Shown here in pieces: positions 42,611 to 50,369 of a stretch of 62,310 nucleotides of DNA. How positions within the stretch are numbered: the first letter of the stretch is position 1; each line of letters opens with the position of its first letter. The notes beneath the pieces were generated by a model. It saw only the letters and a list, made by a program, of their open reading frames with translations. It had not been told where the DNA came from and did no database searches. The DNA comes from JANWWM01 sp046719715 (GTDB lineage Bacteria > Bacteroidota > Chlorobiia > Chlorobiales > Thermochlorobacteraceae): contig JBDNCJ010000012.1 in assembly GCA_046719715.1 (NCBI GenBank), positions 1 through 62,310 on the forward strand, given 5' to 3'. Both the position numbers and the translations under genes were made by a program.

Positions 42611-43399
42611 TTAATTGCGTAGGCAGAGTCGAGAGAGTAAAACTCCTGCGGAAACAGCGGCATTGAGCGACTCGACGCGGCGGCTGTTGCCACGAATTCC
42701 AACTTCTGCATCAAGAAGTTTTCGAATCGTGTCGGAAATGCCGTTGGCTTCATTGCCGATGACGAGGGCGGATTTTTTTGAGAAGGAGGTTGTAAGAAAA
42801 TCTTCGCCCGTCATAGACGCGCCGTAAATCGTGAATCCAATTTGTTTCAGACGTGCGACGTCGTCGCCCAACAAGGCACTGCGATAAAGTGAAAGGGCAA
42901 AGAGACTGCCCGCCGTTGAGCGCACGACTTTCGGATTGAAAAAATCCACTGTACCGCCACCTGCCACAATCGCATCAACCGCAAACCACGCCGCCGTGCG
43001 AATTAGCGTGCCGAGATTACCCGGGTCTTGAATATCATCAAGAACAAGCACGACCGACGAGTTTTTTTCTTCGAGGCTTTTGAAAAGCGTTTCGGAAGCG
43101 AAATGCGGCTGTTCAAAAATACCGATAACACCTTGTGAGTGTTCGGTATCGGAGAGCGCGGAAAATTGTTTTTCAGAGGCGATGAACAGGCATTCGCTGA
43201 TGCGTTCGCTTGAAGGGGGAGAGAAATCGGAGTGTTGCGTTTGAATAAGTGCAACGAGGGAATGCGGAGCGGCATTTATCAACTCTGAAACGGTGCGTAT
43301 GCCTTCGGCAACAAAGAGCCGCTCGCTGTCGCGCACTTTTTTTTCGCGGCGTACGCGCACGTAAAATTTATGTTGAGCGTGCGAAAGGTGTTTCGGCAT
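42611..43399 (-). CDS. TrmH/SpoU-family RNA 2'-O-methyltransferase
   Basis: A 262-residue SPOUT methyltransferase using SAM to methylate ribose in rRNA or tRNA. The N-terminal substrate-binding domain is FYVRVRREKKVRDSERLFVAEG, and LVLDDIQDPGNLGTLIRTAAWF is motif 1. The trefoil-knot motifs include ALVIGNEANGIS and GIRGNSRRVESLNAAVSAGVLL. The start could be ATG 43399 or the GTG one codon before. The target nucleotide is not clear from sequence. Confidence 0.9.
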   Translation of the reverse strand: MPKHLSHAQHKFYVRVRREKKVRDSERLFVAEGIRTVSELINAAPHSLVALIQTQHSDFSPPSSERISECLFIASEKQFSALSDTEHSQGVIGIFEQPHFASETLFKSLEEKNSSVVLVLDDIQDPGNLGTLIRTAAWFAVDAIVAGGGTVDFFNPKVVRSTAGSLFALSLYRSALLGDDVARLKQIGFTIYGASMTGEDFLTTSFSKKSALVIGNEANGISDTIRKLLDAEVGIRGNSRRVESLNAAVSAGVLLSRLCLRN

Positions 43400-43411
43400 C
43401 ACAGAACGTTT

Positions 43412-44335
43412 TTACCGAAAGGCTTGGTAAGCGACGTTCGCCGTCCATCCGTCGCAAACGTCGTTGTGCTCAACTTCCAATGCGATTTTCGTGCAGAACA
43501 TTGCGTCAGTTTGGTAGAATTGGCAAGTATCGCACTTTCTGACGCCGCCGCCCTTATGAACGCCGCGCATTCTCACCATGGCGCGCACGGGATTGCCGTT
43601 GAGAGCCGATGAGGCTTGTTCCAAAATATCCATGCCCATAATGGTCGGCGCTTCGCGTTTAGATTCCATGTCGTTGCCCGACATGCATCGTTTGATGTAG
43701 TCGTAAAAATCAACGGTGTTGAGCGAAGTTTTCACACGATAAATCTCTTTACCGTCGGTTTCGTCTTTGGAGTTCAAATCTGCGTCGCCTTTGATGATTT
43801 CAGCAACAATAACCCGCACTTCTGCCGCGCTGACATCTTTATAGCCAAACTGCTTCAACATTTTAAGCACTTTTGCATCGTCAGTTTTTTCAAGCATAAC
43901 GGCAAGTTTCTCGATGCCGCCGAACATTGGAGACTGTGCGATTAAACTGTCTTTTAACTTTTCTTGCGGCGTTTTTTCATTAACAGGTTCAGCATTGGGA
44001 GCGGGCGAAGCACCGGGCGGCGCGGTATATTTTTCTCTTTGCCGAGAAAATTCAAAGCGATTTTTCTTTAAGAACTCGCCGTCAATCGCGTAGCCTTCGT
44101 TGAGCATTTTTTCTTGATCGGCTTTGGAGCGTTCGGCGCGACGCATCGAGACGCTTTCTACAACCGGACGACCGATTGAAATTTCACCGACCATCATCAC
44201 CACAACGAGGCTCGCCACGAAAACACCGAGCGAAATTAAAATCAATTCTAAATCTTTGCCGATTGTAATCAGCAAAACAACTTGTGAAATAATATAAAGC
44301 AGAGCGAGCGCGAGCAGAATTTGTTTCTTATTCAT
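43412..44335 (-). CDS. Membrane protein with HiPIP-like cysteine motif, unknown function
   Basis: A 307-residue protein. ATG 44335 follows AAGGAG at good spacing. Two membrane helices (about 5-25 and 30-50) are followed by a soluble region: a Pro-rich linker at about 104-122, a helical domain at 123-200 (LEKTDDAKVLKMLKQFGYKD), and a C-terminal cysteine module. The four cysteines (268, 271, 281, 294) read CDTCQFYQTDAMFC...VCDGW. The CxxCQFxQ start and the CxxW-type end resemble high-potential iron-sulfur proteins, but the middle spacing is shorter. It may be a membrane-tethered electron carrier or a zinc protein. It ends 12 bases before the TrmH gene. Confidence 0.7.
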   Translation of the reverse strand: MNKKQILLALALLYIISQVVLLITIGKDLELILISLGVFVASLVVVMMVGEISIGRPVVESVSMRRAERSKADQEKMLNEGYAIDGEFLKKNRFEFSRQREKYTAPPGASPAPNAEPVNEKTPQEKLKDSLIAQSPMFGGIEKLAVMLEKTDDAKVLKMLKQFGYKDVSAAEVRVIVAEIIKGDADLNSKDETDGKEIYRVKTSLNTVDFYDYIKRCMSGNDMESKREAPTIMGMDILEQASSALNGNPVRAMVRMRGVHKGGGVRKCDTCQFYQTDAMFCTKIALEVEHNDVCDGWTANVAYQAFR

Positions 44336-44578
44336 TGTATAAACTCCTTCCTTGAAATGAGAAAAGCACCACGCCGATAAAATACACAGCGTATGCCGAA
44401 TCTCCTTGTGTTTACAAGGGTTTTTGAAAAAAATCAATTCGCCCAAAACGACTTTTGAAATGAAAAATCGAGCAAGAAAAAACTTTTTCCATCAATAAAG
44501 TTTCCAAGAAGAAGTTGCCAAACTTGCATCAAAGCATCGGCGGCAGATTTCGATTCAACAGTTTCCATTTTTCTCAAA

Positions 44579-44593
44579 TGCAAACGATTTGCA
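44579..44593. promoter_or_regulatory. Fur/Zur-like palindromic operator before the CobW GTPase
   Basis: TGCAAA-CGA-TTTGCA is a perfect 6-3-6 palindrome, 61 bases upstream of the GTPase start, in a 319-base gap between divergent genes. It shares AAATGCAAAnGATTTGC with the site at 46855. Size and symmetry fit a Fur-family (Zur) repressor site. The rest of the gap holds no gene. Confidence 0.6.
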
Positions 44594-44654
44594 ATTATTG
44601 AAAATCGCGCTTACCTTTGAGAAAGTCTTCAAAAGCGCAAATCAATCACATGTT

Positions 44655-45899
44655 ATGGCAGAGAAGAAAGTAGCGGTCAGAAACGGCACGAAAAAGAAGT
44701 TGCCCGTAACGGTGCTATCAGGATTTTTAGGCGCGGGAAAGACGACGCTTCTGAATCATATTCTTGCCAATCGTGAAGGCAAAAAAGTTGCGGTGATTGT
44801 CAATGACATGAGCGAAGTGAATATCGATGCCACGCTGATTAAACAAGGCGGCGCAAACCTTTCGCGAACTGATGAAAAACTCGTTGAGATGCAGAACGGG
44901 TGCATTTGTTGCACGTTGCGCGAGGATTTGCTGATTGAAGTTTCCAAACTGGCGCGTGAAGGTCGCTTTGACTATCTCGTCATTGAATCCACCGGAATTT
45001 CCGAGCCCTTGCCTGTTGCGGAAACATTCACGTTTGAAGATGAAGACGGCAGAAGCCTTTCCGACGTGGCGCGGCTCGATACAATGGTTACCGTTGTTGA
45101 TGCGGCAAGTTTTCTTTACGAATACCATCGCGCCGACTTCTTGAAGCGACGCGGCGAATCGCTTGGCGAAGATGACCATCGCACGATTTCCGACCTGCTT
45201 GTCGAGCAAGTGGAGTTCAGCGATGTGATTGTGCTCAATAAACTTGACTGCGTTTCTGAGTCGGAAAAATCGCAGTTGAAGGCGGTCATTCGCGCATTGA
45301 ATCCGCGTGCGGAAATTGTCGAAGCGACATTCGGAAAAGTTCCGCTTGAAAAAGTGTTGAATACGGGCAAGTTCAATTTTGAAGAAGCGGCGAATGCGCC
45401 GATGTGGCTCAAAGAACTGCGCGGCGAACACACGCCCGAAACCGAAGAATACGGCATCTCAAGTTTTGTCTTTCGCGCCCGAAAACCCTTTCACCCGACG
45501 CGACTTTGGAACTTGGTGCAAGATGCGAGTGCGTGGAAAGGCGTCATTCGTTCAAAAGGATTTTTTTGGTTAGCAACTCGAATGAAGACCGTCGGCGAAT
45601 GGGCACAAGCCGGCGGCGCGCTCAATCTTTCGCCCGCAGGCACTTGGTGGGCAAGCGTGCCGAAATCGCAGTGGGGCGTCGATGATGAAACAAAGCGCGA
45701 CATCGAGGCGAGTTTTATTGGCGAATACGGCGACCGACGCCAAGAACTTGTCTTCATCGGTGTTGAGATGAACAAAGCCGAACTAATTGTCCGCCTCGAA
45801 GAAGCCTTGCTCACGCCTAACGAAATGGCGCAAGGCGAATCCATTTGGGAAACCTATTTTGACCCGTTTCCTGATTGGCAGTTTCAAGAAACAGAGTGA
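44655..45899 (+). CDS. COG0523 / CobW-family metallochaperone GTPase (YciC/ZNG1 type)
   Basis: A 414-residue G3E GTPase. It has Walker A GFLGAGKT (23-30), the metal-binding GCICC (Cys83, 85, 86), the switch region ESTGISEP, the base-specificity motif NKLD, and a C-terminal CobW_C domain (ISSFVFRARKPFHPTRLWNLV). COG0523 proteins deliver zinc or other metals to client enzymes, and the YciC/ZNG1 branch is typically expressed under zinc starvation. The start is ATG 44655, where the homology begins. It heads a long plus-strand gene run with ABC, DUF1826 and TonB-receptor genes and is preceded by a palindrome like a Zur box. Its being a zinc chaperone rather than a cobalt one is inferred from this setting. 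Confidence 0.9.
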   Translation: MAEKKVAVRNGTKKKLPVTVLSGFLGAGKTTLLNHILANREGKKVAVIVNDMSEVNIDATLIKQGGANLSRTDEKLVEMQNGCICCTLREDLLIEVSKLAREGRFDYLVIESTGISEPLPVAETFTFEDEDGRSLSDVARLDTMVTVVDAASFLYEYHRADFLKRRGESLGEDDHRTISDLLVEQVEFSDVIVLNKLDCVSESEKSQLKAVIRALNPRAEIVEATFGKVPLEKVLNTGKFNFEEAANAPMWLKELRGEHTPETEEYGISSFVFRARKPFHPTRLWNLVQDASAWKGVIRSKGFFWLATRMKTVGEWAQAGGALNLSPAGTWWASVPKSQWGVDDETKRDIEASFIGEYGDRRQELVFIGVEMNKAELIVRLEEALLTPNEMAQGESIWETYFDPFPDWQFQETE

Positions 45900-45928
45900 A
45901 GTTGAATGACTAAACCGTCAAACCCGTG

Positions 45929-46156
45929 ATGATGAAAAAACTTTTGATGTGGATTTTCTGCGCGGCGTTGCTGGCTGGATGCGGCACGATGCAAGGCGGC
46001 GGATTCGGAAGACCTTCCCAAGTGCGATGTGCATGCGGCTTATCGCTGGGGCACAGCGGCGCGCACGCCGCAAGTATGCGCATGCCGAGTGTCGGCGCGT
46101 TGATTGAATCTAAAAAACTGCACGAACACCATGCTCAAAGCCGTCAACCTTTCTAA
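45929..46156 (+). CDS. Small Cys/His-rich lipoprotein
   Basis: A 75-residue protein, with ATG at 45929 or 45932. The signal peptide ends in a good lipobox (ALLAGC), so it should be lipid-anchored outside the cytoplasmic membrane. The short mature part contains CACGLSLGHSGAH and a C-terminal HEHH, a likely metal-binding set. The 3' end overlaps the ABC ATPase start by 26 bases. I know no family; the coding call rests on the lipobox, position and the metal-type residues. Confidence 0.55.
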   Translation: MMKKLLMWIFCAALLAGCGTMQGGGFGRPSQVRCACGLSLGHSGAHAASMRMPSVGALIESKKLHEHHAQSRQPF

Positions 46157-46832
46157 AACATACAACGGCACGCCCGCTTTGAAGGCTTTGAATCTCTCGG
46201 TTGAAAGCGGAGAAATCTTTTGTTTGCTTGGACAGAATGGCGCGGGCAAAACCACGACGATTAATTTATTTCTCGGATTTATCAAACCCGAAAGTGGCTC
46301 AGCGATGATTGGCGGAATGAACGTGCATGAGCACTCGATTGAAACGAAAAAACAAATCGCCTATATCCCCGAAACCGTGATGCTTTATCCGAGCCTCACC
46401 GGGCTTGAAAATTTGGAATACTTTGCAACGCTTTCCGATAAGCAATACACCGACGCGCAGCTTGCCGAGTTCCTTCTGCAAGCAGGCTTACCCAAAGAGG
46501 CGCATCAAAAACGTGTCGGCGCGTATTCAAAAGGCATGCGGCAAAAAGTCGGCATTGCGATTGCGCTTGCCAAAAACGCCAAAGCCCTCTTGCTCGATGA
46601 ACCCACAAGCGGCTTAGACCCAAAAGCCTCGTTTGAATTTTCAGAACTCTTGAAAACCCTTGCGGGCAAAGGCGTCGCCGTGCTGATGGCGACGCACGAC
46701 CTCTTTCGCGCAAAAGAAGTCGGCTCGCGTTTGGGCATCATGAAGCAGGGCGAACTCGTTACGGTCTTGAACGCCGGCGACGTCGCGCACGCCGATTTAG
46801 AAAAACTCTATCTCGAGTATATGCACGACTAA
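46131..46832 (+). CDS. ABC transporter ATP-binding protein
   Basis: A 233-residue ABC-2-type ATPase. It has Walker A GQNGAGKTT, the Q-loop region (QIAYIPETVMLYPSLTG), the signature YSKGMRQKVGIA (the LSGGQ equivalent), Walker B ALLLDEPTSGLDP, and the H-loop MATHDLF. It starts at ATG 46131, overlapping the lipoprotein gene. The two permease genes follow. It most resembles NosF/CcmA-like ATPases that drive ABC-2 permeases, whose transported substrate is generally unknown. Confidence 0.93.
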   Translation: MLKAVNLSKTYNGTPALKALNLSVESGEIFCLLGQNGAGKTTTINLFLGFIKPESGSAMIGGMNVHEHSIETKKQIAYIPETVMLYPSLTGLENLEYFATLSDKQYTDAQLAEFLLQAGLPKEAHQKRVGAYSKGMRQKVGIAIALAKNAKALLLDEPTSGLDPKASFEFSELLKTLAGKGVAVLMATHDLFRAKEVGSRLGIMKQGELVTVLNAGDVAHADLEKLYLEYMHD

Positions 46833-46854
46833 ATTTTTTTGGCTGTTTTCTAAA

Positions 46855-46869
46855 TGCAAATGATTTGCT
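46855..46869. promoter_or_regulatory. Second Fur/Zur-like palindrome, before the first permease
   Basis: TGCAAA-TGA-TTTGCT lies in the 47-base gap between the ATPase and permease genes, ending 10 bases before the permease ATG. It matches the 44579 site over AAATGCAAAnGATTTGC. A bound repressor here would cover the ribosome-binding region and could make an internal promoter metal-responsive. Confidence 0.55.
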
Positions 46870-46879
46870 TCTTAAATAA

Positions 46880-48301
46880 ATGACACGAGAGATAACGACC
46901 ATCGTCAAAAAAGAAGTGATTGAAACCTTGCGCGACGGGCGGTATCGCTGGGGTGCGGGAATTGTGTTTGTTCTGCTTCTGGCTTCACTCTTTACCGGTT
47001 GGCGCAATGTGGAATCGGAAATCAAAGAACGTCTGGCGGCAAAAGCAGGCGAGCGCGAACGGTGGCTGAATCAAGACGATAAAAATCCGCACAGCGCGGC
47101 GCACTACGGCATTTACGCCTTCAAGCCCAAGCAATTGCTCGGCGTGCTTGACGACGGCATCGACCTTTACACTGGCGTCGCCGTTTATTTGGAAGCGCAT
47201 CGACAAAATCAATTTGAGTATCGCAGAGCGGCGGAAGCGACGGCAGTTCAGCGATTCGGCGACCTCACCGCCGCCTTGACAATGCAACTTTTAATCCCAC
47301 TGCTCATTGTCTTGCTAACGTTTTCTGTCTTCACGCGGGAGCGCGAACAAGGCACGATGACGTTGCTTCTCTCGCTTGGCGTATCCCCCAAACAACTGAT
47401 GATTGGAAAACTGCTTGGCGCATTTGTAACGATTCTGCTCATCATATTACCCGCAACGCTAATTGGCGCAGTAGGTTTATTACAAACCTCAGAGATGCAG
47501 TTTGACGGAGTGAGATACAGCCTCATGGTGGCAAGTTATCTCGGATTCTTTTTGATGTGGTGCGCGCTCTCGCTGGGAGTGTCGGCTTGGGCGAAATCGT
47601 CGCGCTCGGCGCTTATCGCGCTGTTGAGCCTTTGGTTCGTGCAAAGTTTTGTGGTGCCGAGAGTCGCCATTCACCTTGCCGATGAACGGCATCCGTTGCC
47701 TTCACTGCGCGCCTACAACGACGAAGTTCGTAAAGACATTCGCGGCGGCATCGACGGACATAATCCCGCCGATAAGCGTCGTAAAGAGCTTCAAGCGCGT
47801 CTGCTCAAAGAATACGGCGTCGACTCCGTGCACAAACTGCCCGTCAACTTTGACGCCGTTGCCATGCAAGAAGGCGAAGAATACGCCAACCAAGTATTTG
47901 ACAAACATTTTTCCGACCTGCATCGCCGCTACAACGAACAAAATCAATTTTATCAATTTGCTGGTGCAATTTCTCCGACAATTGCCGTCCAAATGCTTTC
48001 AATGGCGAGCGCGGGAACAGATATATGGCACCATCGGCACTTTTCAGAATCCGCCGAAGCACATCGCCGACTGTTGGTGCGGGAACTGAACATGGATATG
48101 GCGCATCACTCCAAAACGGGCGATTGGGAATACAAAGCGGGAAAATCGCTCTGGCAGAAAATTCCCGACTTTGAGTATGCGCCGCCCGATGTTGCGTGGG
48201 CATTCTCAAACGTCAAAGAAAGCCTCGTGATGTTGCTCGGTTGGCTCATCGCGTCGCTCGCTGCGCTTTCGCTCGGCGTTTCAAACCTGAATCGATTATG
48301 A
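46880..48301 (+). CDS. ABC-2 permease, DUF3526 type (first)
   Basis: A 473-residue inner-membrane permease. One N-terminal helix (about 26-42) is followed by a periplasmic or cytoplasmic loop, five helices at about 135-270 (LTMQLLIPLLIVLLTFSVF, LLGAFVTILLIILPATLIGA), a large extracytoplasmic domain at about 270-445, and a last helix. The large domain has a histidine cluster (WHHRHFSESAEAHRR ... DMAHHSK), suggestive of metal binding. The layout (EREQGTMTLLLSLGVSPKQLMIGKL) fits DUF3526/NosY-like permeases. The stop overlaps the next start (ATGA). Confidence 0.85.
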   Translation: MTREITTIVKKEVIETLRDGRYRWGAGIVFVLLLASLFTGWRNVESEIKERLAAKAGERERWLNQDDKNPHSAAHYGIYAFKPKQLLGVLDDGIDLYTGVAVYLEAHRQNQFEYRRAAEATAVQRFGDLTAALTMQLLIPLLIVLLTFSVFTREREQGTMTLLLSLGVSPKQLMIGKLLGAFVTILLIILPATLIGAVGLLQTSEMQFDGVRYSLMVASYLGFFLMWCALSLGVSAWAKSSRSALIALLSLWFVQSFVVPRVAIHLADERHPLPSLRAYNDEVRKDIRGGIDGHNPADKRRKELQARLLKEYGVDSVHKLPVNFDAVAMQEGEEYANQVFDKHFSDLHRRYNEQNQFYQFAGAISPTIAVQMLSMASAGTDIWHHRHFSESAEAHRRLLVRELNMDMAHHSKTGDWEYKAGKSLWQKIPDFEYAPPDVAWAFSNVKESLVMLLGWLIASLAALSLGVSNLNRL

Positions 48302-49749
48302 CGACAAGCCGATTCGCTCAACAATTCACTCAAGAGTGGCGGCTGTTTCGCCGCGAAAAACAGACTTGGGTGATGTTCGCGCTCTTTTTCGCGCTCGCGC
48401 TCTATGCAGTTCACAACGGGCGGGAGCAAACTGAACGGGAAAAACAGACCCTCGCGCAAAGCAATGAAAAGCGCAACGCTTTTTTGGATTCGCTTGAGCA
48501 AGTCGCCAAGAAAGAAGAAGCAAAATTAGATTCGCTACGAAAGCCGCTTGAACCGCCCTCGTGGGGCGCGCGTCATCCGTATTTTGCCAACTTTCGCAGT
48601 GCGGGTTATGCGATACTTCCCGTCTCAAACCTTGCCGCGCTCTCCATCGGTCAAAGCGACTTACAGAACAAAGCATTGCTGATACGATTAGACAGTGAGC
48701 GTGAAGTCTTTGACCATGACGAATCGGATTTACAAAATCCGTTGAAGATGAAAGTCGGCGCGCTCGATTTTGCCTTCGTGGTGATTTACCTTTTACCGCT
48801 TTTGATTTTAGCCACATCATTCAATTTGCTTTCAAGCGAAAAAGAGACGGGCGTTTTATCGCTGGTGCTCTCGCAACCTGTCTCGCTGTCGGAATGGGTG
48901 CGCGCAAAAGTGTGGCTACGTGCGTTGATTTTATTGGGCTTTGCGGAAGCGGTTGTTGTTATCGGCTTTTTTTGGTCGGGCGCGTCTATCGAGAGCGACG
49001 TAGTGCGGTTGCTTCTTTTGATGCTTGCTGTCGCGCTTTATGGGCTGTTTTGGTTTTCGCTTGCGGTATGTGTGAGTGCGTTCGGAAAAAATTCGGCGAC
49101 GAATGCGCTAATCCTTGCGGCATGTTGGCTTGTGGTGTTGGTGGTAACGCCGTCGGTGCTGAATGGGATTGCAAACTTGGCGTATCCGCTTCCGTCGCGC
49201 GTCGGCTATGTGAACGCCTTGCGTCAAGCCGGCGAAGACGCCGAGCGACGCTCCGCCAAACGAATGGAGCAGTTTTATCAAGACCACCCCGAACTCGCCA
49301 AAGATACCGCCGCCCGCGACAATGATTTCGGCATCGAGTATCTTCTCATGCTATCCGACATCTTGCAATCCACAAAGCCCGTGCGCGAGGCGTTCAACGC
49401 GCAACGAGAATCGCAAAACACGTTGATAAAAACCCTGCAAGCCCTCTCGCCCGCCGTCGTGATGCAACACGTCTTGAACACGCTTGCGGGAACAAGCGAT
49501 GAACGCTATGCAGATTTTCTCCGTCAAGCAAAAGCGTTCCACAAAGTATGGTGCAATTACTTCGAGCCGATGATTTATGAGCGCAAGGCGTTCAGCAATT
49601 ACACGCAAATCCCAACATTTTCTTACCAAGAGGAAAGCCTAAGCGAAGTTGCCCTGCGCACGCTTCGACTCTTACTGCTCTTGCTTGTTCCGACACTTGC
49701 TGTATTTGCTTGGTCAAATTCACGCTTCAAAACCTATTCGCTTGTTTAA
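48298..49749 (+). CDS. ABC-2 permease, DUF3526 type (second)
   Basis: A 483-residue paralogue of the previous gene: an N-terminal helix, a long charged loop (about 50-155), a helix cluster at about 160-310 with SSEKETGVLSLVLSQPVSLSEWVRAKVWLRA, a large soluble domain (PLPSRVGYVNALRQAGEDAERR), and a C-terminal helix. ATG 48298 overlaps the preceding stop by 4 bases. The two permeases probably form a heterodimer with the ATPase dimer. The His cluster of the first permease is not repeated here. Confidence 0.85.
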   Translation: MTTSRFAQQFTQEWRLFRREKQTWVMFALFFALALYAVHNGREQTEREKQTLAQSNEKRNAFLDSLEQVAKKEEAKLDSLRKPLEPPSWGARHPYFANFRSAGYAILPVSNLAALSIGQSDLQNKALLIRLDSEREVFDHDESDLQNPLKMKVGALDFAFVVIYLLPLLILATSFNLLSSEKETGVLSLVLSQPVSLSEWVRAKVWLRALILLGFAEAVVVIGFFWSGASIESDVVRLLLLMLAVALYGLFWFSLAVCVSAFGKNSATNALILAACWLVVLVVTPSVLNGIANLAYPLPSRVGYVNALRQAGEDAERRSAKRMEQFYQDHPELAKDTAARDNDFGIEYLLMLSDILQSTKPVREAFNAQRESQNTLIKTLQALSPAVVMQHVLNTLAGTSDERYADFLRQAKAFHKVWCNYFEPMIYERKAFSNYTQIPTFSYQEESLSEVALRTLRLLLLLLVPTLAVFAWSNSRFKTYSLV

Positions 49750-49754
49750 GAAAC

Positions 49755-50369
49755 ATGATTGCAACCGAATCACTCTATATCGCTTTGAAAAATCGGCGCG
49801 GTGTGCTCAAAGAAATTCATAATCCCAATTGCAATCTCGCCGTTTGGACGCGCAAGCCCAACGCCGACATCGTCAATTTTTTGAAATGCTTTGAGCATGA
49901 AGAGTTGCATATCTGTAAAGCCCTTCCTGCACACGACATCAAGCCATACATGCTTGGTGCGATGCGTCGGTTTGAAGATGAGCCGGGCAAAACGGCATGG
50001 ATTGAGGATATTGCCGATGTGTCAAATTTTTTTGCGCACATTGCAAATGCAAATAAACTGCACCTACACTTGGAGACGATTCGCACCGACCAGTGCCGGA
50101 AATTTCATCGCGATTTTTATCCGTTGCGACTTCTGTGCACTTACATCGGCAAAGGCACGGAGTATTTGGAAAACGGCAACGCCAACCGCGAGGGCAAAAC
50201 GAATGAAGAAATCGTGCGCGATTGGCGCAAGGTCAGGCGGCTAAATGCGTTTGATGTTGCCATTCTCAAAGGCGAATACGGCGAGAATGTCGGGAATGCG
50301 ATAATTCACCGCTCGCCACCGATTGAAGCCGCTAATGAATTCCGAGTGTTATTGCGCATCGATGTTTAA
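49755..50369 (+). CDS. DUF1826 domain-containing protein
   Basis: A 204-residue cytoplasmic protein. It matches DUF1826 in its second half: RTDQCRKFHRDFYPLRLLCTY, GKGTEYL, FDVAILKGE, and AIIHRSPPI ending in FRVLLRIDV. His118-x-Asp120, His185 and a C-terminal arginine (197 or 201) have the order of an iron/2-oxoglutarate oxygenase facial triad on a jelly-roll fold; this reading is inference. To my knowledge DUF1826 genes often lie beside COG0523 GTPases and zinc-responsive genes in Proteobacteria, which agrees with the setting here. ATG 49755 follows the permease stop by 5 bases. The stop overlaps the receptor start. Confidence 0.85.
   Translation: MIATESLYIALKNRRGVLKEIHNPNCNLAVWTRKPNADIVNFLKCFEHEELHICKALPAHDIKPYMLGAMRRFEDEPGKTAWIEDIADVSNFFAHIANANKLHLHLETIRTDQCRKFHRDFYPLRLLCTYIGKGTEYLENGNANREGKTNEEIVRDWRKVRRLNAFDVAILKGEYGENVGNAIIHRSPPIEAANEFRVLLRIDV

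Noticed and set aside
44447..44654. Possible cobalamin riboswitch before the CobW/TonB-receptor gene run
   Set aside because: I looked for the B12-box and related conserved words and saw none; the palindromic operator explains regulation better.
44727..45431. 234-codon antisense frame within the CobW GTPase gene
   Set aside because: Opposite a gene with all GTPase motifs; low-complexity Phe/Asn/Arg composition typical of shadows.
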